The translations under genes and the position numbers were made by a program. Shown piece after piece: positions 56,402 to 64,000 of a stretch of DNA of 64,000 bases. Origin of the DNA: Archangium primigenium. GTDB lineage: Bacteria > Myxococcota > Myxococcia > Myxococcales > Myxococcaceae. The notes under the pieces are model-generated. The model ran no database searches. It worked only from the letters and a program-made list of their open reading frames with translations, and was not told where the DNA came from. Numbering within the stretch: the first letter of the stretch is position 1; each line of letters starts with the position of its first letter. The DNA is taken from assembly GCF_016904885.1 (NCBI RefSeq), contig NZ_JADWYI010000001.1, positions 2,108,001 through 2,172,000 of the forward strand, written 5' to 3'.

Positions 56402-57499
56402 ATGTCTTCCTCCCTTCCTGTCGTTGGAAAGGTTCCCCACGCGTCGCTGTGGCTCGAGGGGTTTGGTCTGGTGCCGGTCGCGGGCGGCGCGCTCCTGGTG
56501 GGGGGCAATGCCTGGTTTCCGGACGGCATCGGCGCCACCTGTCGGCCTTCCGACACCGTGCTGTTCTGGGAGCTGGCGACCCGCCAGTGGCATCCCCTGC
56601 CACCTCTGCCCCAGCCGAGGTTGGGTCATGCCACGGTGGCCCTGCCGGACGGGCGGGTGCGGGTGCTGGGCGGCAAGACGCCCGAGGCGCACGAATCGCG
56701 CACCACGCTGGTGTGGGAGCCCGGAAGCCGCCGCTTCCAGGAGGGGCCGCCCCTGCTCGCGGCGCGCTCGGGCCCCATCGCCGCGGGCTTCGCGGACGGG
56801 GCGGTGCTGGTGCTCGGGACGGACTTCGACGAGGACTTCGAGCGGGGCACGCGGGCGGAGTTCCTCGGACCCGAGGCGGAGGCCTGGGCGCCCGCGGGAC
56901 AGACGGCGCGCCTCTTCCACCCCGGTCCGGTGTGCGTGAGTGGGTCGCGCGCGCTCATCGCCGGCGGGCGCGACAACGGCTTCGGGTTCGCCATCGTCGA
57001 GGGCGTCCACTATGCGCCGCCGTTGGACCAGATGACCGAGGTCTGGGACCGGGAGCGCCGGGTCTGGCGGCAGGCCCTTCCCCTGACGGAGTCTCGAGAC
57101 GGGGCCCTGGGCGTCACCCTGTCGGATGGGCGCGTCCTGGTCGTGGGGGGCTGGCGCCAGGGTCACGTGCTGGCCTCCGCCGAGGTGTGGGACCCCCGCA
57201 CGGAGGCGTGGAGCGCCACGGGGAGCCTCGCGACGCCCCGCTCGGGTTTCGCGCTGACGGCGCTTCCCGGGGGGCGGGCGTTGGTCTCCGGCGGGCTCAC
57301 CGAGACCTCGGACACGGGCACCCCCACGGTGGAGATCTGGGACCCCCTCCAGGGGACGTGGGCTCCGGGCACGCCCCTGCGCATCGAGCGGGCGGGACAG
57401 CAACTGGTGGAGGTGGACCCCGGGCGGTTCCTGGTCGTGGGCTGCACCCGGACCCCCGACGGGGGCTTGGAAACGACCTGGGAACTCTGGGAGGCGTGA
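56402..57499 (+). CDS. Kelch-repeat-like beta-propeller protein
   Basis: A 365-residue protein with about six repeats of the type LPDGRVRVLGG.., DGAVLVLG.., DGRVLVVGGW, GGRALVSGGL, each followed by a strand of the type VWDPR..W. This is the Kelch/galactose-oxidase propeller pattern (GG pair then W). No signal peptide is seen, so it is cytoplasmic or exported by another route. Possible role in protein binding. In myxobacteria such propellers often occur in lipoproteins, but no lipobox is present here. Confidence 0.82.
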   Translation: MSSSLPVVGKVPHASLWLEGFGLVPVAGGALLVGGNAWFPDGIGATCRPSDTVLFWELATRQWHPLPPLPQPRLGHATVALPDGRVRVLGGKTPEAHESRTTLVWEPGSRRFQEGPPLLAARSGPIAAGFADGAVLVLGTDFDEDFERGTRAEFLGPEAEAWAPAGQTARLFHPGPVCVSGSRALIAGGRDNGFGFAIVEGVHYAPPLDQMTEVWDRERRVWRQALPLTESRDGALGVTLSDGRVLVVGGWRQGHVLASAEVWDPRTEAWSATGSLATPRSGFALTALPGGRALVSGGLTETSDTGTPTVEIWDPLQGTWAPGTPLRIERAGQQLVEVDPGRFLVVGCTRTPDGGLETTWELWEA

Positions 57500-57591
57500 A
57501 GGGAGCGGCCAGCCAGGCCCTCGCTGGGAGTGCCGTGCGTGCAGGGGCGCCCTACCTTCCGGGGACGCAACGGACGCGGGAGGCAGGGCGC

Positions 57592-58449
57592 ATGAACTGG
57601 CGGGACGGCCGACGCAGCTCGAATGTGGAGGATCGGCGGGGGCAGGGCGTGGGACGGCCCCTGGCCATGGGCGGCGGGGTGCTCACCCTGGTGGCCGCCG
57701 TGGTGGTGTACCTGCTCGGGGGCGACCCCGGCGTGGTGCTTTCCGGAGACCCCTCGGGCGCGCCGACCCAGGTGGGCACGGGCGGCTCGGGCGGGCAGGG
57801 GGACCCGGCGCAGGAGGAACTCAAGGAGTTCGTCTCCGTGGTGCTCGCGGACACCGAGGACACCTGGCCCGCGCTGCTGTCCGCCGAGGGCGTGCGGTAC
57901 GTGCAGCCCCGGCTCGTCCTCTTCTCCGAGGCCGTGCAGTCGGCCTGTGGCTTCCAGGAGAGCGCGGTGGGCCCCTTCTACTGTCCGGGAGACCAGCGCG
58001 TGTACCTGGACCTGGGCTTCTTCCGGCAGTTGGAGCAGCAGCTCGACGCGCCCGGGGACTTCGCCCGGGCCTACGTGGTGGCGCACGAGGTGGGTCACCA
58101 CGTGCAGAACCTGCTCGGCATCTCCGCGCGGGTCCACGAAGCGCGCGGCTCGCGGCGGGACGCCAACGCGCTGTCCGTCCGTCAGGAGTTGCAGGCGGAC
58201 TGCTTCGCCGGCATCTGGGCCCACCATGCCCAGAAGCAGCGGCACGTGCTGGAGCCGGGGGACGTGGAGAAGGGGTTGAACGCGGCCTCGGCCATTGGCG
58301 ACGACACGCTGCAGCGCCGCGCGGGAGGCCACGTGGTGCCCGAGTCCTTCACCCATGGTTCGTCCGAGCAGCGGGTCGCCTGGTTCCGGCGGGGCCTGGA
58401 GCAGGGCACGCTCGAGGCCTGCGACACGTTCCGCGCGGGAGCGCCGTGA
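57592..58449 (+). CDS. YpfJ-type putative neutral zinc metallopeptidase
   Basis: A 285-residue protein. The N-terminus (MNWRDGRRSSNVEDRRG) and one membrane helix (about 25-42) match the YpfJ family exactly. The zinc motif is HEVGHHVQ (about residue 165), followed by LQADCFAGIWAHHA and GTLEACDTF. The active domain should face the periplasm. The ATG has GGGAGG about nine bases upstream. Substrates are not known for the family. Confidence 0.93.
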   Translation: MNWRDGRRSSNVEDRRGQGVGRPLAMGGGVLTLVAAVVVYLLGGDPGVVLSGDPSGAPTQVGTGGSGGQGDPAQEELKEFVSVVLADTEDTWPALLSAEGVRYVQPRLVLFSEAVQSACGFQESAVGPFYCPGDQRVYLDLGFFRQLEQQLDAPGDFARAYVVAHEVGHHVQNLLGISARVHEARGSRRDANALSVRQELQADCFAGIWAHHAQKQRHVLEPGDVEKGLNAASAIGDDTLQRRAGGHVVPESFTHGSSEQRVAWFRRGLEQGTLEACDTFRAGAP

Positions 58450-58491
58450 CGCCCCTTTCCCGCCGGGCGCCAGGTGGCGGAGGATGGCGCC

Positions 58492-58875
58492 ATGCGCATC
58501 GAACACGTGGCGCTCTGGACGCGGGACATCGAGCGGCTTCGCTCCTTCTATGAGACGTACTTCCGGGCCAGCGCCGGGCCCCGGTACGTCAATGAGCGCA
58601 AGCGCTTCACGTCGTACTTCCTGAGCTTCGAGTCGGGGGCGCGGCTGGAGATCATGTCCCGGCCCGACGTGGAGGCGCCCGTCGCGGACGCGCCGCCCGT
58701 GGGCTATGCCCACCTCGCGGTCTCGTTGGGCTCGCGCGAGGCGGTGGATGCGATGGCGGAGCGCTTCCGGCGCGAGGGTCATCCCGTGGTGGACGGCCCT
58801 CGCCAGACGGGGGACGGGTACTACGAGTGTGTGGTGCTCGACCCCGAGGGCAACCGCATCGAAGTCACCGTGTGA
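58492..58875 (+). CDS. VOC (glyoxalase/bleomycin-resistance) superfamily protein
   Basis: A 127-residue protein with two beta-alpha-beta-beta-beta units. Putative metal ligands are His5 (MRIEHVALWT), Glu in RLEIMSRP, His in YAHLAVS and Glu near the end (GNRIEVTV). Family members are lyases, isomerases or resistance proteins; the function cannot be fixed by sequence alone. GGAGG eight bases before the ATG supports the start. Confidence 0.9.
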   Translation: MRIEHVALWTRDIERLRSFYETYFRASAGPRYVNERKRFTSYFLSFESGARLEIMSRPDVEAPVADAPPVGYAHLAVSLGSREAVDAMAERFRREGHPVVDGPRQTGDGYYECVVLDPEGNRIEVTV

Positions 58876-59053
58876 GGGCTCCCTAAAGACAGACGCCGCC
58901 CGGGCCCTGTTCACTTGTGCGCCCGGGTCGGGTGTCCGACGGCGCGGCGTGTTGAGTCATGTCCGCTTGGGCGCCGGGGCCATTTGTCTCGTGTGCCTTC
59001 CCCGCTAGCGTGGCGCGCCACGCGGTTGGGGGAGTGGCCCGAGGAGGATGCCC

Positions 59054-60367
59054 ATGATGATGCGCGAGAGGCTGGCGTTGAGTGTCCTGGTGCTGACCGT
59101 GGGAAGCACGGCCTGTCGGGACTCCGAGGTCTCCCCACAGGGGTCGTCCGCGCCGCCCGCCCCGCCCACCCGGGGCGCCAAGGTGGCCTGGGTGGAGTAC
59201 CAGGCCGAGGCGGGCCAGACGAACGCGCGGCGGGAGGCCACCGCCATCGAGGCCGAGGCCGTGGGCCGTGAGGCGGTCCGGCTGGAGAAGGTGGGGGACT
59301 TCGTGGCCTTCACCGCCACCAAGGCCGCCAATTCCATCGTCGTGCGTCTGTCCATTCCCGACGCGCCGACGGGGGGAGGCCTCGACGCCACCCTGGGCCT
59401 CTACGTGAAGGGCCAGCGCGTCCAGACGCTCCCGGTGACCTCGCGCTACTCCTGGGTGTACCAGGGCGCGGGCCTCGACCCGTCCGACGACCCGGCCCGG
59501 GGCGAGCCGCATGCCTTCTTCGACGAGGTGCGCGCCCGGGTGGACGGCTTTCCCGCGGGCACGGAGGTGAAGCTCCAGAAGGATGACGAGGACACCGCGG
59601 CGTTCTACGTGATCGACCTCGTCGACCTGGAGCTGGTCGCGCCGCCCCTGTCGAAGCCGGCGGACCTCCTCTCCATCACCGACCACGGCGCGACGCCGGA
59701 CGATGGCGGGGATGATGGGGAGGCCATCCAGCGGGCCCTCGACGCGGCGGTGGCGGAGGGGTGGGCGGGCGTCTGGATTCCGCCGGGCACGTTCCGCGTC
59801 GACGCGGAGCGGTTGTCGCTCCAGGGCCTCCAGGTGCGAGGCGCGGGCATGTGGTACTCCCGCCTCCAGGGCAGGCGGAGCACGCTGTCCTGCCCGGGCG
59901 CGGGCGGCTGCCACTTCGCCGACTTCTCGCTCCTCGGCGAGGGGTCGCTCCCCGACGCCCACGCGCCCGCCCATGGGTTTCACGGGGAGCTGGGCGAGGA
60001 CACGGTCATCGAGAACGTCTGGGTCGAGCACGTGGAGGCGGGCATCTGGTCCGGCGCCGAGGGCTCCGCGCACCCGACGGATGGCCTGGTCGTCAAGGGC
60101 TCGCGCTTTCGCAACCTCACCGGGCAGGGCATCCACCTCGCCCACGGCACGCGCAACTCGGTGGTGGAGCACTCGCACTTCCGCAACACGGGGGCCGACG
60201 CGCTGGTCATCGGCGCCGAGGGCGTGGCGGGAGAGGCCGCCGGCCATGACAACGTCTTGCGCCACAACAGCGTGCAGATGTCCTGGCGGGGCAGCTGCTT
60301 CGCCCTCCTCGGCGGCTCCGGCAACACGCTCGAGGACAGTACCTGCGAGGGCGACACGGGCGGTTAG
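59054..60367 (+). CDS. GH87/mycodextranase-like beta-helix lipoprotein, truncated at the C-terminus
   Basis: A 437-residue lipoprotein (lipobox GSTAC, Cys21). Residues about 45-195 are a CBM35-like domain (VGDFVAFTATKAANSIVVRL, SIPDAPTGGGLDATL). A beta-helix then starts with ITDHGATPDDGGDDGEAI and WIPPGTFRV, as in GH87 alpha-1,3-glucanases and mycodextranases. The family usually continues about 150-200 residues further; here it stops at EDSTCEGDTGG, 14 bases before the stop of the convergent kinase gene. Catalytic residues may be missing, so activity is doubtful. GAGGAGG six bases before the ATG at 59054 marks the start. Confidence 0.8.
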   Translation: MMMRERLALSVLVLTVGSTACRDSEVSPQGSSAPPAPPTRGAKVAWVEYQAEAGQTNARREATAIEAEAVGREAVRLEKVGDFVAFTATKAANSIVVRLSIPDAPTGGGLDATLGLYVKGQRVQTLPVTSRYSWVYQGAGLDPSDDPARGEPHAFFDEVRARVDGFPAGTEVKLQKDDEDTAAFYVIDLVDLELVAPPLSKPADLLSITDHGATPDDGGDDGEAIQRALDAAVAEGWAGVWIPPGTFRVDAERLSLQGLQVRGAGMWYSRLQGRRSTLSCPGAGGCHFADFSLLGEGSLPDAHAPAHGFHGELGEDTVIENVWVEHVEAGIWSGAEGSAHPTDGLVVKGSRFRNLTGQGIHLAHGTRNSVVEHSHFRNTGADALVIGAEGVAGEAAGHDNVLRHNSVQMSWRGSCFALLGGSGNTLEDSTCEGDTGG

Positions 60368-60381
60368 GCCCGCGGGGGGGC

Positions 60382-62094
60382 TCAGCGCTTGCCCGGGACG
60401 TGGGCCGCCGGCTCCTGCTCCGGCGCTTCCTCCGGCGCCTCCAGGCTCCCCGTGGAGATCAGCACCCCCGTGGGCTCCTCGCTGGTGGCGAACACCGGGC
60501 CTTCCGGACGCGTCTCGTGGTCGCGGTCTCCGGAGGTGGGCGCCAGGCGCCGCAGCGCCATGGCCTCCTGGACCAGGCGCGCCAGCTCCTCCTGGCCCTG
60601 GGGGTAGGGGGCCGCCGCTCCCGTCAGCTCGCACAGCCGCTCGCGCAGCCGCAGGCCCCGGGGCGTGCGCTCCGACACCCGCCACTCCAACAGGCCCATG
60701 ATGGCGGCATCCAGCTGGGGGGGAATCTCCGGACGGTAGGTGGAGGGCGGCAGGAGGAAGGCGGGCGGACTGCTGCGCAGGGTGTCCGAGGCATCCTCTC
60801 CATGGAAGACGCGCCGGCCGGTGAGGGCTTCGTGCAGCGTGAGGCCGAGCGCGAAGAGGTCCGCCCGGCCATCGAAGGGCTCGCCCCGGGCCTGCTCTGG
60901 CGCCATGTAGCCGAGCTTGCCGCGCACGCGGTCCGCCTGGGTGAGGCGCACGTGGATGGCCGCCCGGGCCACGCCGAAGTCCCCGAGCTTCACCTCGCCG
61001 ATGCGCGACAGCAGGATGTTGGGGGGATTGACGTCGCGGTGCACGAGGTTGAGCGGGGTGCCATCGCTCGCGGTGCGCCGGTGCACGTAGTCGAGCGCCT
61101 GGCCCATCTCCGCCCCGATGAGCGCCACCGCCGCCGGGGGCAGCCGGCCGTGCACCTTGATGAGCTCGCGCAGCGACACCCCCTCGATGTGCTCCAGGGC
61201 CATGAAGTAGGTGTCCTCGAAGCGGCCCACGTCGAGCACCTGGACGATGTTGGGGTGGTTGAGCAGCGACACCAGCTCCGCCTCGCGCCGGAACAGCGTC
61301 ACGAAGTCCTCGTCCTCGGCGTACGCCGGGAGGATGCGCTTGATGGCCACCACCTTCTCGAAGCCGCCCTCGGGGCTGTACGTGGCGCGGAACACCTCGG
61401 CCATGCCGCCCACGCCCAGCCGCTCGTGCAGGAAGTACTTGCCGAGCAAGTCCTTGGCGCGCACCGCCCGGAGCGCCTCCTCCGCCTTGCTCGTGAGGTG
61501 GCTGGCCACGAGCGCCGCCATCCACCCGGTGATGAAGTAGTAGCCGGCGCGCTGCACCATGAGGGTGGGGGTGAACATGAGCGGCAGGGGTCCACTCATG
61601 CGCGGCAGGGCCACGAAGAAGTAGAGCGCCAGCATCTCCGCGGCCACCAGGCCCCCCGCGAAGAGCGCCAGCTTGAGGTTGGAGCGCAGGGCCGCGAGCA
61701 CGATGATGGCGCTCCACAGCACGGCCGAGGGGTTGGACAGGGCCTGCTCGGCGTCCGCGAAGACGATGTCGAAGAGGAACAGCCCGCCGACGGCGGTGTT
61801 CTCCAGGCACACGTTGAACCAGGCCAGCGCCGGGTGGAACCAGCCGCGCTTGAGCCGCCGGTACATCCACCCGTAGTAGGCGGAGTAGGCGCCGCACATG
61901 GCCATCACGGACAGCGCCCGGGGCCAGCCCAGCACCGGGGCGAGCCCCAGCGCCGACATGAAGAAGAGGAAGCACACCCCGCTGTTGAACCGGGCCACGG
62001 AGGTCTCCCGGGCGGCGGCGTCCGCCCGGAGGTGCTCGGCGAGCAGCTGGCTGCCGAGCGGTGCGACATTACCTGGACGGTCGGTGGGAGCCAT
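60382..62094 (-). CDS. Ser/Thr protein kinase with N-terminal membrane domain
   Basis: A 570-residue protein. The first 205 residues hold about six membrane helices, and the kinase domain follows at about 219-500. Kinase motifs are GVGGMAEVF (Gly loop), K252 (VVAIKR), HRDVNPPN (catalytic Asp354) and DFG (372-374). The C-terminal tail is acidic and Pro-rich. Most bacterial PknB-type kinases have the kinase first and one membrane helix later, so this order is reversed and may sense membrane state. The ATG at 62094 has GGGGGAG upstream. Substrates unknown. Confidence 0.93.
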   Translation of the reverse strand: MAPTDRPGNVAPLGSQLLAEHLRADAAARETSVARFNSGVCFLFFMSALGLAPVLGWPRALSVMAMCGAYSAYYGWMYRRLKRGWFHPALAWFNVCLENTAVGGLFLFDIVFADAEQALSNPSAVLWSAIIVLAALRSNLKLALFAGGLVAAEMLALYFFVALPRMSGPLPLMFTPTLMVQRAGYYFITGWMAALVASHLTSKAEEALRAVRAKDLLGKYFLHERLGVGGMAEVFRATYSPEGGFEKVVAIKRILPAYAEDEDFVTLFRREAELVSLLNHPNIVQVLDVGRFEDTYFMALEHIEGVSLRELIKVHGRLPPAAVALIGAEMGQALDYVHRRTASDGTPLNLVHRDVNPPNILLSRIGEVKLGDFGVARAAIHVRLTQADRVRGKLGYMAPEQARGEPFDGRADLFALGLTLHEALTGRRVFHGEDASDTLRSSPPAFLLPPSTYRPEIPPQLDAAIMGLLEWRVSERTPRGLRLRERLCELTGAAAPYPQGQEELARLVQEAMALRRLAPTSGDRDHETRPEGPVFATSEEPTGVLISTGSLEAPEEAPEQEPAAHVPGKR

Positions 62095-62207
62095 GGCTCC
62101 CCCATTCTCTTGCAGGCCGTGGCCCAAGGCGAGTTCCCTCCCCCGAGGCCACTTTTCGAGTGGTCCACCCGCGGCCCGCCACTCGTGCGGGAAGGGGGGG
62201 CCGTCCC

Positions 62208-63554
62208 TCAGTTCCGGGGCGCGCTGGCCGGGAGCACCCGGGACGCCGCGCCCAGCAGGCCGTTCATGGCCTTGAGGGCCTGGTGGACCGCGCCGCGGGC
62301 GAACCGGCTGCCCTCCATCATCTGCTTGAGGGTGGCGTGCGACTCGCTCACGGCCTTGAAGGCGTACGGGAGCATCTCGGTCTCGTACGCCTGCAGGGCG
62401 GCGATCACCGACTTCTCCCCCTCGCTCACGCCGATGAGCCGCTGGGCGAGCAGGAGCGCGTCGCGCAGGGTGATGGTGGCCCCGTGCTCGCGCGGAGGCA
62501 CCATGCCGTGGACGGCATCCCCGAGCAGGGTCACGGGCCGCGTGCCCCAGTGGGCGTGGGGCACGGCGGTGCGCAGGGGATTGAGGCCGAGGTGGGACGG
62601 GGGCGTGCGTTCGATCATCCGGCGCAGGGCGGGGTGCCACGTGCGCGCCGTCTCGAACGCGATCTGCTTGAGCACGCCCACGTCCACCCGCTCCCCGTCT
62701 CCGGCGCGCGCGAAGTGCGCGGTCGGGGCGATCAACCCCCAGGCGACGTGATCCGGCGGCAGGTCCGCGCCGGGGCCGGGCGCCGCGCACGCGTGGGCGG
62801 CACCGGCGCGGAACTCCTGGCGGCTGAGCACCAGCATGGCGCTCGCCTTGTCCAAGACGAGCACCTGGGACTCGAGCCCCACGGCCTCGATCTCCCGGCG
62901 CGTGTCCGGGGTGAGCAGCATCCGGCCGGTGAGCTCCCGGTAGCCGGTGTCGAGCTGCTCGGCGTGCTGGGGCAGCAACTGGCGCCGCACCCGGGACGTC
63001 GTGCCATCGGCTCCCACGAGCACGTCCGCCACCACCGAGGTGCCATCCGCGAAGTGCACGCGCACCTCGCCCGTGTCCCGCTCCTCGTAGCGCTCGAACA
63101 CCTTGCCATGGTGCACGGCGTCCTCGAGCCCGGCGCTCAGCAGCCGGTGCAGGGTGAGCCGATCGATGGAGTAGCTCGACTCACGCTTGCCGGAGATCGC
63201 GGCGGTGGACAACAGGAGCGTCTCCAGCCGCTCGCTCACCGTCCGGGACGGCTTCCACTCCTGCAAGGAGGCGCGCAGCCAGCCGAGGTGATCCGCGGGC
63301 AGGGTCTGCTCCAGGGCATGAAGGCTGGGCGGATGCAGGGGCACCCGGTAGCCCTGATGACGCAGGCCAGAGGCGGTGTCTTGCTCATACACCGCGACGC
63401 TCACACCCGCCTTGCGCAATCCCTGGGCGAGCGTCAGCCCCCCGATTCCCGCGCCGATGATCACCACTCGGGGCGGCTTGCCCTGGCGCGTGGGTCCGGA
63501 CGCTTCCTGGATGGAGTTTCCTCGGAATGGACACCGCTGTTCTTGTGGACTCAT
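62208..63554 (-). CDS. FAD-dependent monooxygenase (PHBH-type)
   Basis: A 448-residue flavoprotein. The N-terminal FAD fold has VVIIGAGIGGLTLAQGLRKAG-type sequence (GxGxxG, about residues 31-44) and the second FAD motif VTLLGDAVHGMVPPREHGA near 325. Such enzymes hydroxylate aromatic or polyketide-like substrates using NAD(P)H and oxygen. It is a single gene next to an operator-like dyad, with no pathway genes nearby. The ATG at 63554 is preceded by GGGGGAG; a GTG at 63587 is possible. Confidence 0.93.
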   Translation of the reverse strand: MSPQEQRCPFRGNSIQEASGPTRQGKPPRVVIIGAGIGGLTLAQGLRKAGVSVAVYEQDTASGLRHQGYRVPLHPPSLHALEQTLPADHLGWLRASLQEWKPSRTVSERLETLLLSTAAISGKRESSYSIDRLTLHRLLSAGLEDAVHHGKVFERYEERDTGEVRVHFADGTSVVADVLVGADGTTSRVRRQLLPQHAEQLDTGYRELTGRMLLTPDTRREIEAVGLESQVLVLDKASAMLVLSRQEFRAGAAHACAAPGPGADLPPDHVAWGLIAPTAHFARAGDGERVDVGVLKQIAFETARTWHPALRRMIERTPPSHLGLNPLRTAVPHAHWGTRPVTLLGDAVHGMVPPREHGATITLRDALLLAQRLIGVSEGEKSVIAALQAYETEMLPYAFKAVSESHATLKQMMEGSRFARGAVHQALKAMNGLLGAASRVLPASAPRN

Positions 63555-63623
63555 GTCTCCCCCTGAGCGAGTCGTGGGTTCACCCACTTGTTTCTCATCT
63601 TCGCGCGTCTTGGCGAGATTCTC

Positions 63624-63652
63624 ACCTCGCTGAGCAACTGAGCAGGCGAGGT
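63624..63652. promoter_or_regulatory. Operator-like dyad between the monooxygenase and lipoprotein genes
   Basis: ACCTCGC (63624-63630) and GCGAGGT (63646-63652) form a perfect 7-bp inverted repeat with 15 bases between, the centre holding two TGAGCA copies. It lies 70 bases upstream of the monooxygenase start, so it may control either divergent gene. No regulator gene is adjacent within the window. Confidence 0.4.
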
Positions 63653-63768
63653 CGATGAAACTGTTTTCTTTTGGTGAGGGTGGAAGGGAATACGGGAGGG
63701 GGTCTGGAGAGGTACACTTCGCCGTGACTCATCCCCCATCCCCCTCCCTCCTTCTGCTCGAGCCATCC

Positions 63769-64000
63769 ATGGTGAATCCCCCAACCCGCTCGCGGCTCGC
63801 GAGCCTGCTGATTGCTTCCCTCCTGTTGTCGGTCGCGGCCTGTGGTGGCGGCGACGGACCCTCGATTCCCTCCAAACCCGACGCGGGACTCGATTCGGAA
63901 AAGACCGACGGTGGCGGGTCCACCTCGCCCGACGCGGGGCCCCTGGGCCGCTGTGGCGACGGCATCAAGCAGGGCAACGAGGCCTGTGACGACGGCAACA
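63769..64000 (+). CDS. Partial DUF4215 Cys-rich lipoprotein (N-terminal part)
   Basis: An ATG at 63769 opens 77 codons running to the window edge. A signal peptide with lipobox SVAAC precedes an Asp/Gly/Ser-rich linker. The sequence then reads CGDGIKQGNEACDDGN, the exact start of a DUF4215 (myxobacterial Cys-rich) repeat. These repeats occur in surface and secreted proteins of myxobacteria, often in large tandem arrays. The rest of the gene is outside the window. Confidence 0.8.
   Translation, partial: MVNPPTRSRLASLLIASLLLSVAACGGGDGPSIPSKPDAGLDSEKTDGGGSTSPDAGPLGRCGDGIKQGNEACDDGN

Noticed and set aside
58883-61975. A 1030-codon open frame on the minus strand
   Set aside because: Its halves are shadows of the kinase gene (another frame) and of the plus-strand GH87-like gene; no domain is visible.

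Overview
The window looks like chromosomal DNA of a myxobacterium, most likely from the Cystobacterineae (Archangium/Cystobacter/Melittangium-like). The sequence is very GC-rich with almost only G or C at third codon positions. It has ECF sigma/anti-sigma pairs, a membrane-anchored Ser/Thr kinase, an HD-GYP protein, many lipoproteins, an astacin and a DUF4215 Cys-rich lipoprotein. The genus is an inference. No rRNA operon, CRISPR array, prophage or intact insertion sequence was seen. There is one tRNA gene, tRNA-Pro(CGG).

Layout. (1) 1-9.3 kb: a partial PDZ/CPBP-type membrane protein, a CLC chloride channel, an ECF sigma/anti-sigma pair, a delta-9 desaturase, an M50 site-2-type protease with a repeat tail, dusB and a GH1 beta-glucosidase. 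(2) 9.3-17.6 kb, mostly housekeeping: a histone-H1-like Lys/Ala protein behind a hairpin-rich leader and a strong promoter, NFACT/RqcH-like and YkgJ-like proteins in a coupled pair, a zincin, pyruvate kinase, a GAF/HD-GYP phosphodiesterase, ribulose-phosphate epimerase, a single-domain receiver and tRNA-Pro. (3) 17.6-28.6 kb, accessory: an internally duplicated lipoprotein, two decayed genes, a DUF1772 protein, then three translationally coupled genes (AurF-like diiron oxygenase, PLD-like protein, ACC-deaminase-like PLP enzyme) facing an asparagine-synthetase-like amidotransferase, followed by a second sigma module, an astacin-crystallin lipoprotein and a CAP protein. (4) 28.6-36.1 kb: a complete uptake unit (OprO/P-type porin, ABC ATPase, fused double permease, binding protein) divergent from a TctD/TctE-like two-component system. 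(5) 36.1-55 kb: a polysaccharide-degradation region with a beta-helix protein, GH30, an oligosaccharide/peptide-type binding lipoprotein, GH3, a GH26-like enzyme, two divergent porins, an O-antigen-ligase-like protein and a GH5/GH2-like enzyme. A 740-aa protein of unknown function lies inside it. (6) 55-64 kb: a tandem-duplicated lipoprotein, a Kelch-type protein, a YpfJ-like metalloprotease, a VOC protein, a C-terminally truncated GH87-like beta-helix protein, a kinase with an N-terminal membrane domain, an FAD monooxygenase and the start of a DUF4215 lipoprotein.

How it may work together. Region 5 fits stepwise glucan breakdown: endo-acting enzymes carry signal peptides (GH30, GH26-like, GH5-like) or a lipobox (GH87-like), porins and a binding protein could take up products, and leaderless GH3 and GH1 enzymes could finish the job inside the cell. 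That suggests attack on fungal or other microbial walls, but substrates are inferred. The most unusual unit is the coupled oxygenase/PLD/PLP trio with the facing amidotransferase (19.7-24.9 kb), which resembles no pathway I recognise.
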